Shown in pieces: positions 1-5,885 of a stretch of DNA of 5,885 bases. The position numbers and the translations under genes are program-made. The number at the start of each line of letters is the position of its first letter. The first letter of the stretch is position 1. The notes beneath the pieces were generated by a model that was given only the letters and a program-made list of their open reading frames with translations, did not search any database and was not told where the DNA came from. The DNA comes from Chitinophagaceae bacterium (GTDB lineage Bacteria; Bacteroidota; Bacteroidia; Chitinophagales; Chitinophagaceae), in contig DMRT01000065.1 in NCBI GenBank assembly GCA_003455235.1, forward strand, positions 1 through 5,885. The letters are read 5' to 3'.

Positions 1-2
1 TC

Positions 3-590
3 ATGACTCCTGAACGAAACGAACGTCTTACCGCTGTCCTGGAAAAACGCCAGCCCGATCTTACCGTGGTGCTGGAAAATGTATTCGATCCGCACAATAT
101 CTCGGCCGTGATGCGTACCTGCGATGCCGTGGGTATCCAGGATATTTATATTCTCAATACCAAAATACCGAAGCATAAAAAATGGGGAGCCAAAAGTTCC
201 TCCAGCGCCGCCAAGTGGTTAAGTATTCACCAGTTCACCAATGCGGATGAATGTTTCGCTGAATTGCGGAAAAAATTTAAAAAGATTTATACCACTCACC
301 TGAGCAGCGATGCGGTGGGGTTACACGATCTGAATCTCACCGAACCCGTTGCATTGGTTTTCGGCAACGAACACAGCGGGGTGAGTGAGGAAATCATTGC
401 CATGGCCGATGGCAATTTTATCATCCCCCAGGTAGGCATTATCAAATCCCTCAATATTTCTGTGGCCTGCGCCGTAACCTTGTACGAAGCATTCCGGCAA
501 AAAAGCAATGCCGGGCACTATGGTGCCATTAAACTGGAAGGAAAGAAGCTGGAAACCCTCCGTACAGAGTGGGGGTTCCTGGAAGAATAA
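3..590 (+). CDS. trmH: tRNA (guanosine(18)-2'-O)-methyltransferase, TrmH type (SPOUT family)
   Basis: This 195-residue protein should transfer a methyl group from S-adenosylmethionine to the 2'-OH of G18 in the tRNA D-loop, in the cytoplasm. All three SpoU/TrmH motifs are visible. Motif 1 is NISAVMR at 32-38, where Arg38 matches the catalytic Arg of the family. Motif 2 is VFGNEHSGVSEE at 119-130. Motif 3 spans IIPQVG to SLNISVA at 140-155 and forms the knotted cofactor site. The N-terminus, including the RQPDLTV stretch at 16-22, aligns from its first residue with my recollection of the E. coli and Thermus TrmH starts. The ATG at base 3 is therefore probably the true start, although nothing upstream is visible to judge a ribosome binding site. 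The length is close to the short Thermus form (about 194) and lacks the longer C-terminal tail of the E. coli enzyme. G18 specificity is inferred from family resemblance; other SpoU enzymes modify different positions. Confidence 0.93.
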   Translation: MTPERNERLTAVLEKRQPDLTVVLENVFDPHNISAVMRTCDAVGIQDIYILNTKIPKHKKWGAKSSSSAAKWLSIHQFTNADECFAELRKKFKKIYTTHLSSDAVGLHDLNLTEPVALVFGNEHSGVSEEIIAMADGNFIIPQVGIIKSLNISVACAVTLYEAFRQKSNAGHYGAIKLEGKKLETLRTEWGFLEE

Positions 591-606
591 CGGGTTTATT
601 CAGATG

Positions 607-640
607 CCGGCCCTGAATTTCCCGATCCTTCAGGACCCGG
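607..640. repeat. Imperfect inverted repeat between trmH and the peptidase gene
   Basis: CCGG-C-CCTGA at 607-616 can pair with TCAGG-AC-CCGG at 630-640, giving a stem of about nine base pairs interrupted by a small internal bulge, with a loop of 13 bases. It lies 17 bases after the trmH stop, where a terminator would be expected. No run of T follows it, so an intrinsic terminator is only weakly supported. It could be a transcript-end hairpin or chance. Confidence 0.3.
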
Positions 641-684
641 AACCAAGATGGATAAACGGCTGCTCTTTTCTCCCTCATTTCCGA

Positions 685-692
685 TAACTTTA
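685..692 (+). promoter_or_regulatory. Possible Bacteroidota -7 element upstream of the S9 peptidase gene
   Basis: TAACTTTA resembles the Bacteroidota -7 consensus TAnnTTTG, with a mismatch in the last base, and sits 19 bases before the ATG at 712. I see no good TTG/TTTG -33 element at the usual spacing; the nearest T-rich stretch, around 666-669, is too close. The call rests on one short match and on the expectation that this gene, 121 bases after trmH, has its own promoter. The gap 591-711 holds no other gene I can support and no Shine-Dalgarno sequence precedes the start. Confidence 0.3.
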
Positions 693-711
693 GCCGGTCA
701 AACTAAACAGT

Positions 712-3700
712 ATGAGAAAATTGTTTTTCCCCGTATTTGTATTTGCCTGCCTGAGCGCATCGGCCCAAACAAAAAAAGCACTCGACCATTCCGTATACGA
801 CGGATGGAAAAGCGTGGGTGAACGGATGATCAGCAACGACGGAAAATATATCGTTTATGCCGTTAATCCGCAGGAAGGAGATGGTGAACTAGTCGTTCAG
901 TCCCCTTCCGCCGGGTATAAAAAAGTAATTGCCCGCGGCTATGGTGCGGTGATCACCGAAGACAGCCGCTATGTGGTATTTAAGATAAAGCCCGTGTTCC
1001 AGGAAACACGCCAGGCCCGTATCAAAAAGAAAAAACCGGATGACATGGTGAAAGACTCCATCGGCATCCTGGAACTGGGAAAAGAGGACGTGCTGAAAGT
1101 GGCCCGGGTAAAAGGATTTAAAACGGCGGAAAAAGGCTCCGGCTGGCTGGCATACCAACTGGAAAAACCACTGCCGGATACCACAAAAAAAACGAAGCCG
1201 GCTGTTGTTGATTCTGCCAAACTGAACATGGATAAGCTGGTGAAGATGGCCGATTCGGTGATCCGCAAGTCGATTGATTCCATTAAAGGCAATGTAACCA
1301 GGGAAGAAGTGATTGTGGCGGCACAAAAAGCAGCCAAAGAGATCATAAAAAAAGGGAAGGATGAAGACCTGCTCCGGCCTTCTGAGTTGCTCCGGCCTTC
1401 TGAGTTGCTCCCGCCTTCTGAGTTGCTCCCGCCTTCTGAGTTGCTCCCGCCTTCAGGCTGGAGAACAGATGCAGAAGGCGATGACGCACCCGGCGGCGCC
1501 TCGTCCGAAGGCACCGACCTGGTCGTTCGGCGCATGAGTGATAACAAAGAACGCACCTTCAAACTGGTAAGTGAATATTATTTTGACAAGAAAGGAACGA
1601 AGTTGCTGGTTGAAACTACCAAAAACAGTAAAGACAGCAACAGCAAAGCGTTGGTGCTTTTGTATAACCTGGCGGCCGACAAGCTGGATACGGTGATGAA
1701 AGCCTTTAATGATGCCAAAAGTTTTTCTTTTGATGAGGAGGGTGCACAGCTTTCTTTTGTTGCTGAACGTGACAGCAGCGCCAAGGCCCTGCAGAAATTC
1801 TACAAGCTATGGTACTATACCGGCGGGCAGGACAGCGCCAGGCTGATTGCAGAAAAAAATACCGTGGGCATGCAGCTGGGTTATACCATCAGTGAAAATG
1901 CCACACTGCGTTTCAGCAAAGACGGACAAAAACTCTTCTTCGGTACAGCACCCATCAAAGCACCCAAAGACACCACGCTGGTGGATTTTGAGCTGGCACG
2001 CCTTGATGTATGGCACTACAATGACGACTACCTTCAGCCGCAGCAGTTAAAACAACTGGATGCCGAACTGAAACGCAGTTACCTCGCCGTATGGAAACCG
2101 GGCGATGATAAGATCGTTCAGCTTGGTTCAGAAGAAGTGGAACGCATCACCCTGGTGGATGAAGGCAATGCCGGCTGGGTGTTGGGAGAAACCAATAAAG
2201 GCAACCGCATTGAAGGGCAGTGGACAGGAAGAACAAAAACATCGGCTTATGCCATCAGCACCGTGGATGGGAAGAAGTTACTGATAAAAGAAAATTCCCT
2301 CGGCAATTTCGAAGCATCGCCCAAAGGCAACTATGTATACTGGTACGATCCTGTTCAGCGAAATTATTTTGCATGGAATGCAGCCACCGCAGCAACAAAA
2401 AATATCAGCGATAAGATCAAAGAACCGCTGTATGATGTTGAGAACGACGTACCTGATTATCCAAGGGAGCAGGGAACGGTTGGCTGGACCGAAGACGACC
2501 GTTACATCCTGATCAAAGACGTATACGATATCTGGCAGGCCGATCCAAATGGTGTTGATCAGCCTAAAAACATTACCAACGGGTTTGGCAAAAAGAACAA
2601 AACTGAATTCAATTATGTGCGCCTGGATCCGGAGAAACGTTTTATAAAGGCAGATGAAATCATCCTGCTCCGCTCGCAGGACAAGACCAGCAAATACGGC
2701 GGCTTCTACAATAAAAAAGTGAATGAGGTATCAGATCCCGTGTTGCTCACCGCTGGTCCTTATGCCTTTGGTAACCCCGTAAAGGCTAAACAGGCGGAAG
2801 CGTATATCATCCAGCGGATGAACATCAGCCAGAGTGAATTATTCTCCACGCCTGACCTGAGGAATCTTACCCAACTGAGCGATGTGGCGGCGCAGCAAAA
2901 GGACTACAACTGGTTATCGGCTGAGCTGGTGAAGTGGAAAATGTTTGATGGCAAAATGAGTGAAGGCCTTTTATTCAAGCCGGAGAATTTTGATCCGAAG
3001 AAAAAATACCCGGTCATCTTTTATTTCTATGAAAGGGATGCCGATGGGTTGTACAATTACCGGTCGCCGGCGCCCAGTGCTTCTACAGTAAACATCCCGT
3101 ATTTCGTAAGCAATGGCTATCTCGTATTTGATCCGAATATTTATTATAAGGATGGCGAGCCGGGTGCAAGTGCCTATAACAGTGTGGTAAGTGCAGCAAG
3201 GTATTTATCCAAAATGCCCTGGGTAGACAGTACGAGAATGGCGATACAGGGACAAAGCTGGGGCGGTTACCAGGTGGCTTACCTCGTTACCAAAACAAAT
3301 ATGTTCCGTGCGGCCTGGGCTGGTGCACCCGTTGCCAATATGACCAGTGCCTATGGTGGTATCCGCTGGGGTACCGGCCTGAACCGGCAGTTCCAGTACG
3401 AGCATACACAAAGCCGTATCGGCGCCACGCTCTGGCAACGCCAGGATCTTTACCTGAAGAACTCGCCGTTGTTTTCGGCCGATAAAGTAACCACGCCGCT
3501 CGTGATCATGCACAACGATGCCGACGGTGCCGTACCCTGGTACCAGGGCATTGAATACTTTACCGCATTGCGCCGGCTGGGAAAAAAAGTATGGATGCTT
3601 CAGTATAATGGCGAAGATCATAACCTCGTTGAAAGAAAAAACCGCAAGGACCTTTCCATCCGGCTGGGCCAGTTCTTCGATTATTACCTGAAAGACGGCA

Positions 3701-3774
3701 AGCCGGCAAAATGGATCACCGAAGGATTGCCGGCTACCGAAAAAGGAAAGGATTGGGGACTGGGAATTGAATAA
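712..3774 (+). CDS. Exported S9 family serine peptidase (prolyl oligopeptidase/DPP IV-like)
   Basis: A 1020-residue exported peptidase, probably periplasmic or surface-exposed, expected to trim peptides. The N-terminus (MRKLFFPVFVF, then SASA-Q) is a signal peptide with likely cleavage after residue 18. Residues from about 20 to 770 should form the beta-propeller that gates the active site. The C-terminal alpha/beta hydrolase domain covers about 775-1000. Its catalytic triad is readable: Ser849 in GQSWGGY (847-853), Asp938 in HNDADGAVP (934-942) and His970 in EDHNL (968-972). There is no C-terminal type IX secretion sorting domain. A lysine-rich segment (about 157-219) leads into an unusual in-frame insert at 219-268, made of five LLR/PPSE units and a Gly/Asp/Ala-rich tail, described separately. 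The insert lies in the propeller half, far in sequence from the triad, so the enzyme is probably still active. The next gene follows closely and is likely co-transcribed. Substrate specificity (dipeptidyl versus acylaminoacyl versus oligopeptidase) cannot be decided from the sequence. Confidence 0.94.
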   Translation: MRKLFFPVFVFACLSASAQTKKALDHSVYDGWKSVGERMISNDGKYIVYAVNPQEGDGELVVQSPSAGYKKVIARGYGAVITEDSRYVVFKIKPVFQETRQARIKKKKPDDMVKDSIGILELGKEDVLKVARVKGFKTAEKGSGWLAYQLEKPLPDTTKKTKPAVVDSAKLNMDKLVKMADSVIRKSIDSIKGNVTREEVIVAAQKAAKEIIKKGKDEDLLRPSELLRPSELLPPSELLPPSELLPPSGWRTDAEGDDAPGGASSEGTDLVVRRMSDNKERTFKLVSEYYFDKKGTKLLVETTKNSKDSNSKALVLLYNLAADKLDTVMKAFNDAKSFSFDEEGAQLSFVAERDSSAKALQKFYKLWYYTGGQDSARLIAEKNTVGMQLGYTISENATLRFSKDGQKLFFGTAPIKAPKDTTLVDFELARLDVWHYNDDYLQPQQLKQLDAELKRSYLAVWKPGDDKIVQLGSEEVERITLVDEGNAGWVLGETNKGNRIEGQWTGRTKTSAYAISTVDGKKLLIKENSLGNFEASPKGNYVYWYDPVQRNYFAWNAATAATKNISDKIKEPLYDVENDVPDYPREQGTVGWTEDDRYILIKDVYDIWQADPNGVDQPKNITNGFGKKNKTEFNYVRLDPEKRFIKADEIILLRSQDKTSKYGGFYNKKVNEVSDPVLLTAGPYAFGNPVKAKQAEAYIIQRMNISQSELFSTPDLRNLTQLSDVAAQQKDYNWLSAELVKWKMFDGKMSEGLLFKPENFDPKKKYPVIFYFYERDADGLYNYRSPAPSASTVNIPYFVSNGYLVFDPNIYYKDGEPGASAYNSVVSAARYLSKMPWVDSTRMAIQGQSWGGYQVAYLVTKTNMFRAAWAGAPVANMTSAYGGIRWGTGLNRQFQYEHTQSRIGATLWQRQDLYLKNSPLFSADKVTTPLVIMHNDADGAVPWYQGIEYFTALRRLGKKVWMLQYNGEDHNLVERKNRKDLSIRLGQFFDYYLKDGKPAKWITEGLPATEKGKDWGLGIE
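1369..1458 (+). repeat. Five-copy 18-bp tandem repeat encoding LLRPSE/LLPPSE
   Basis: Five uninterrupted units start at 1369, 1387, 1405, 1423 and 1441. The consensus is TTGCTCCSGCCTTCTGAG, with S = C or G. Units 1 and 2 carry CGG (Arg) as the third codon and units 3 to 5 carry CCG (Pro). Unit 1 begins CTG instead of TTG, and unit 5 ends TCAGGC (Ser-Gly) instead of TCTGAG (Ser-Glu). As 18 is a multiple of three, gain or loss of units keeps the peptidase in frame. The encoded protein is residues 220-249 of the peptidase. Confidence 0.95.
1448..1480. repeat. 7-bp inverted repeat at the 3' edge of the tandem array
   Basis: CGCCTTC at 1448-1454 is the exact reverse complement of GAAGGCG at 1474-1480, separated by 19 bases. 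The left arm is part of the last tandem unit, and the core GCCTTC recurs in every unit. A further GAAGGC lies at 1507-1512. The transcript could therefore form several alternative hairpins between the array and its tail. This structure is compatible with an origin as a palindromic intergenic repeat, but that is inference. Confidence 0.6.
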
Positions 3775-3794
3775 TGATTGCAAAACCTATAAAC

Positions 3795-4532
3795 ATGAAA
3801 TGGCTGTTTACATCGTTACTGGTTACAGTGAGCTTATGCTCCAGCGCACAGGATAAGCTGGCGCCCGCCAAAAATGTGGTGGATAAGAAATGGCTTACCA
3901 GCCAGCAGTTCCAGATGATCTGGTATTTTTTAAAAGATACTGCCAGGATCGAAGCAGGAAGATTTTCAACGGAGATCAGCACTGTATCGGGGAAGCTCAC
4001 GCTGATTACCCGGGTAACCATGAAGCGGAGCAATGCTCCCTGGATCGATTCTTCCATCGCCCTGCTGAAAAACCTGCAGCCCGTTTATCATTCATCCTAC
4101 AATGCACAGCGGGATATGGTGTTGAACTTTGGGAACGTGGTTACGGGTTATTACAAGGACAAAACGAAAAACAGTATGACCGTTATCAGCGATACCACCC
4201 ATGAGCCCTACTTCGACAGCAATCTTTACCCATCACTGGTTTCCTGGCTGCCGTATAAAGAAGGATATAAACAGGACATTGCTATCTACGATTACAACCC
4301 TTCCGGGAAGATCGGTGTAATCAAAGCCTCTATCCAGGATGTGAAAGAAGGCACTTTCCAGAGTGACCGGTCGGGATTACGAAAGGTATGGGTGGTTACG
4401 GTTACTGATGAGTTGGGAGGTGGAGAGAGCTCCAACATCTATTATATCGACAGTGTGGACAGGAGACTCTGGAAGCAGGAGATCAACACTGCCGGCAGAA
4501 AAATGCTGATGCAGCGGGTGGAAGATAACTGA
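3795..4532 (+). CDS. Exported protein of unknown function, next to the S9 peptidase
   Basis: I do not recognise this protein with certainty. From the ATG at 3795 it has 245 residues. I chose that start because it begins directly with a normal signal peptide (MKWLFTSLLVTVSLC, then SSA-Q, cleavage after residue 18). The in-frame ATG at 3774, which overlaps the peptidase stop as TAATG, would put seven extra residues before it and cannot be excluded. Cys15 is not in a proper lipobox, so export as a soluble envelope protein is expected. The mature part alternates short strands and polar turns: an RIEAGRFSTEIS region near 51-62, an NFGNVVTGYY strand near 111-120, a YPSLVSWLPYKEGYKQDIAIYD region near 145-166, and a YYIDSVDRRLWKQE strand near 216-229. 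This resembles the beta-rich LolA/DUF3108-like envelope proteins in general style only, which is a guess. The 20-base gap after the peptidase suggests one operon and a possible role alongside it. Confidence 0.85.
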   Translation: MKWLFTSLLVTVSLCSSAQDKLAPAKNVVDKKWLTSQQFQMIWYFLKDTARIEAGRFSTEISTVSGKLTLITRVTMKRSNAPWIDSSIALLKNLQPVYHSSYNAQRDMVLNFGNVVTGYYKDKTKNSMTVISDTTHEPYFDSNLYPSLVSWLPYKEGYKQDIAIYDYNPSGKIGVIKASIQDVKEGTFQSDRSGLRKVWVVTVTDELGGGESSNIYYIDSVDRRLWKQEINTAGRKMLMQRVEDN

Positions 4533-4560
4533 TACGACTCCTGCATGCTGCCTGAACTGG

Positions 4561-4598
4561 TATGAATACTATTTAGTTTCTTTAAATAAAATAAAATT
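4561..4598 (+). promoter_or_regulatory. AT-rich leader and possible promoter of the lipoprotein gene
   Basis: The last 38 bases before the ATG at 4599 are strikingly AT-rich compared with the surrounding genes, ending in an A-rich run at 4584-4596. An A-rich stretch just before the start is the usual substitute for a Shine-Dalgarno sequence in Bacteroidota. TAGTTTCT at 4574-4581 is only a partial match to the -7 consensus TAnnTTTG and no clear -33 element is seen, so a promoter here is plausible but not demonstrated. The rest of the gap (4533-4560) shows no terminator. Confidence 0.3.
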
Positions 4599-5102
4599 AT
4601 GAGGCTGTTATTGATCCCTGCTTTTTTGATAACTGCGGTAAGCCTGCTTGGCAGCTGCTCCAAATCAACAGATGCTGTACACCATATTAATTGTGATGGA
4701 TTGGTGACGGATACCGCCGGCACCAACGACAACGGCCGCATTTTTATGCCCAATGCATTCACTCCTAATAACGACGGGTTGAATGATTTCTGCAGGCCCA
4801 TCACCCAGAATATTGATTCCATCGGCTTCATTCTGTACGATGAGAACGATGCAGTGGTATTCAGTACCAACACTGTGGGACAAGGCTGGGGGACCACCTA
4901 CACAACACCCACCGCAAAAAAATATTATTATAGGATACAGGCCCGCACGCTGGCAGGCAAGCACATCGGCTTATGTGGCGAAGTGTTCGGGCTCACCTGT
5001 TTCCCCATAAATCCACCCAAAAGTTTTTATTATTTTGAAGACATGCTTACCCCAGGCGGATTTACAGGTGCCACCGCAGAGAGCATGCCCGTTTGCCCAT
5101 AA
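4599..5102 (+). CDS. Small lipoprotein with a CHU_C / gliding-motility-associated C-terminal-like domain
   Basis: This 167-residue protein begins with a lipoprotein signal peptide ending in LLGSC, so Cys20 should be lipidated and the protein anchored in the cell envelope. Residues of about 45-135 resemble the CHU_C/gliding-motility C-terminal domain. They include the signature FMPNAFTPNNDGLNDFCRP (49-67), a strand SIGFILYDENDAVVFST (74-90), a WGTT turn where the family has W-D-G (97-100), and KKYYYRIQ (108-115). In the known family this domain ends very large secreted proteins and directs type IX secretion. Here it makes up almost the whole protein and is followed by a tail of about 32 residues ending at Cys166. 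Five cysteines besides Cys20 (32, 65, 126, 134, 166) could form disulfides. The start is supported by the signal peptide and the A-rich leader. A sorting role is unlikely for a lipoprotein; a structural surface module is my inference. The exact function is unknown. Confidence 0.86.
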   Translation: MRLLLIPAFLITAVSLLGSCSKSTDAVHHINCDGLVTDTAGTNDNGRIFMPNAFTPNNDGLNDFCRPITQNIDSIGFILYDENDAVVFSTNTVGQGWGTTYTTPTAKKYYYRIQARTLAGKHIGLCGEVFGLTCFPINPPKSFYYFEDMLTPGGFTGATAESMPVCP

Positions 5103-5124
5103 ACAACAGACATTTTTCAAATCA

Positions 5125-5418
5125 ATGCCATTGACGGATACCAGGAAACTGAACTATGGACGGCTTTTTCTTTTCATGAGCCTGTTGGTTTTTGTATACT
5201 GGCTGCTCAGCAGGGTCATCAATGTATATGCATTTGCGCTGACCGGGGCTTTATTCGAATTATTGTGGCTGCCTATGCTGCTCCTGTTGTACATACTGCC
5301 GGTACTGGCTGCTCTATACTGGAAAAAAGAACGTTTCTCCCCGCGGTCGTTGCATCTTTATACCCTGCTGCTGGTGGCCGCGACGATCACTATGATGATA
5401 CTTTATAAACAACGGTAG
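5125..5418 (+). CDS. Small integral membrane protein of unknown function
   Basis: A 97-residue hydrophobic protein that I cannot assign to a named family. The frame is open further upstream, back to an ATG at 5035, but that would overlap the end of the lipoprotein gene by 68 bases and add an unlikely polar extension. The ATG at 5125, 22 bases after the lipoprotein stop, gives a short cytoplasmic-looking N-terminus (MPLTDTRKLNYGR) followed directly by a membrane segment. Membrane segments lie at about 13-33, 38-66 (long, with a Trp-Leu-Pro break near 48-50) and 76-94, separated by a basic loop KKERFSPR at 67-74. The C-terminus is YKQR. The stop is one base before the acetyltransferase start, so the two are probably translationally coupled. 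No catalytic motif is seen. Confidence 0.75.
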   Translation: MPLTDTRKLNYGRLFLFMSLLVFVYWLLSRVINVYAFALTGALFELLWLPMLLLLYILPVLAALYWKKERFSPRSLHLYTLLLVAATITMMILYKQR

Positions 5419-5419
5419 C

Positions 5420-5885
5420 ATGATGATAAAAATAGACGATCACATCCGGTTACAATTCCTGGATGCCGCTGATGCCGAATCGTTGTTCGATGTGGTACAC
5501 GCCAACCGGGATCACCTGCGGGTGTGGCTGCCCTGGGTAGACAGCATGCAGGAGCCGGCCGATATGCGTAATTATATCCTGCTTTGCAAAAAGGAATTTG
5601 AGGCAGGTACCGATTTTGGATTTGCCATCATGTACCGGGAAAAAATCGCCGGGCGCATCGGCATTCATCACATCAACCGCCACAACCGGATCGGTGAAAT
5701 CGGTTACTGGCTGGCAGGAGGACTGCAAGGCAAGGGAATCATCACCCGTTGCTGTACTGCATTGATCCGTTTTGGGTTTACCGAAATCGGGCTTAACCGC
5801 ATTGTGATCAAATGCGGGGTGGGAAATAAAAGAAGCATGGCCATTCCGGAGAAACTGAATTTTAAAAGAGAGGGAATTGTGCGCC
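5420..5885 (+). CDS. GNAT family N-acetyltransferase, RimL/YdaF-like (3' end missing)
   Basis: The first 155 residues of an acetyl-CoA-dependent N-acetyltransferase; the frame runs off the window without a stop. Related proteins are about 175-185 residues, so roughly 20-30 are missing. The N-terminal ANRDHLRVWLPWVD (28-41) is characteristic of the RimL/YdaF group. The acetyl-CoA-binding motif A is IGYWLAGGLQGKGIITR (94-110), with Gln-Gly-Lys-Gly as the pyrophosphate loop. It is followed by the LNRIVIKCGVGNKRSMAIPEKLNFKREG segment (125-152), read here in two parts: LNRIVIKC, then GNKRSMAIPEKLNF and KREG. RimL acetylates the N-terminus of ribosomal protein L7/L12, but many relatives act on other amines, so the substrate is open. 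ATG codons at 5420 and 5423 are adjacent; I took the first, one base after the upstream TAG, which suggests translational coupling. Confidence 0.9.
   Translation, partial: MMIKIDDHIRLQFLDAADAESLFDVVHANRDHLRVWLPWVDSMQEPADMRNYILLCKKEFEAGTDFGFAIMYREKIAGRIGIHHINRHNRIGEIGYWLAGGLQGKGIITRCCTALIRFGFTEIGLNRIVIKCGVGNKRSMAIPEKLNFKREGIVR

Larger units (their letters stand above)
1366..1521 (+). repeat. Putative 150-bp in-frame insert flanked by GACCTG direct repeats
   Basis: GACCTG occurs at 1366-1371 and again at 1516-1521, exactly 150 bases apart and in the same reading phase (both Asp-Leu, residues 219-220 and 269-270). Between them lie the five-unit 18-bp tandem array and a tail encoding GWRTDAEGDDAPGGASSEGT. 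The encoded stretch is rich in Pro, Ser, Gly, Leu and Asp and has no lysine, unlike the lysine-rich sequence on its left and the charged sequence on its right. Deleting one repeat copy plus the interior would restore a smooth KGKDED-LVVRR join. I infer an insertion; the 6-bp repeat could be a target-site duplication, a recombination scar or chance. Confidence 0.55.

Noticed and set aside
604..687. A 27-codon open frame (begins MPALNFPILQ) in the gap before the peptidase gene
   Set aside because: Too short, no start context, contains the inverted repeat, and no recognisable features. It is likely chance.
969..1562. A 197-codon antisense open frame running through the tandem repeat, where the repeat reads as EGGSNS units
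   Set aside because: The sense frame has a signal peptide, an intact catalytic triad and family resemblance. The antisense frame has no recognisable domain, and it stays open because the 18-bp repeat and the codon bias of the sense gene lack antisense stops.
3535..3548. A perfect 14-bp palindrome, CCCTGGTACCAGGG
   Set aside because: It encodes the Pro-Trp-Tyr-Gln-Gly stretch just after the catalytic Asp, a conserved protein region. A single palindrome inside a conserved coding motif needs no regulatory explanation.
3205..3783. A 192-codon antisense open frame under the peptidase catalytic domain
   Set aside because: It is the mirror of a strongly conserved hydrolase domain, with no start context or protein features of its own.
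5035..5124. A 30-codon upstream extension of the small membrane protein, starting at 5035
   Set aside because: It would overlap the 3' end of the lipoprotein gene by 68 bases, and its translation is polar and featureless. The ATG at 5125 fits gene spacing and membrane topology better.
1..5885. A novel defence, mobile or multi-gene system
   Set aside because: No transposase, integrase, nuclease, toxin-antitoxin, CRISPR repeats, tRNA or rRNA is visible. The genes are housekeeping or envelope functions on one strand, and the only unusual structure is the repeat inside the peptidase gene.

Overview
The window looks like ordinary chromosome from a member of the Bacteroidota, most likely a Chitinophagaceae-type organism (the family is inference). 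Three things support this. Secreted proteins carry signal peptides ending in the A-Q style cleavage site typical of the phylum. One lipoprotein has the PNAFTPNNDGLND motif of the gliding-motility/CHU_C domain, which is essentially confined to Bacteroidota. No gene has a Shine-Dalgarno sequence, and starts are preceded by A-rich stretches instead. All genes are on the + strand and closely packed, and no gap exceeds about 120 bases.

Layout. 3-590: a complete TrmH-type tRNA (Gm18) 2'-O-methyltransferase. 591-711: an intergenic stretch with an imperfect inverted repeat and a weak promoter-like element. 712-3774: a large exported S9 (prolyl oligopeptidase/DPP IV-like) serine peptidase with an intact catalytic triad. 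3795-4532: an exported protein of unknown function whose start lies directly behind the peptidase, so the two are probably co-transcribed. 4533-4598: a short AT-rich gap, possibly a promoter. 4599-5102: a small lipoprotein with a CHU_C-like domain. 5125-5418: a 97-residue integral membrane protein. 5420-5885: a RimL/YdaF-type GNAT acetyltransferase cut off by the window end, starting one base after the previous stop.

The genes do not form an obvious single pathway. The peptidase and the following exported protein are the best candidates for a functional pair, acting in the cell envelope. The small membrane protein and the acetyltransferase are probably translationally coupled.

The most unusual item is inside the peptidase gene. 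An in-frame segment of about 150 bp holds five copies of an 18-bp unit (LLRPSE/LLPPSE) followed by a Gly/Asp/Ala-rich tail, and it is bracketed by a GACCTG direct repeat. It looks like a repeat element captured by the coding sequence and later expanded by slippage. I found no convincing new multi-gene system, RNA gene, CRISPR array, transposase or prophage.
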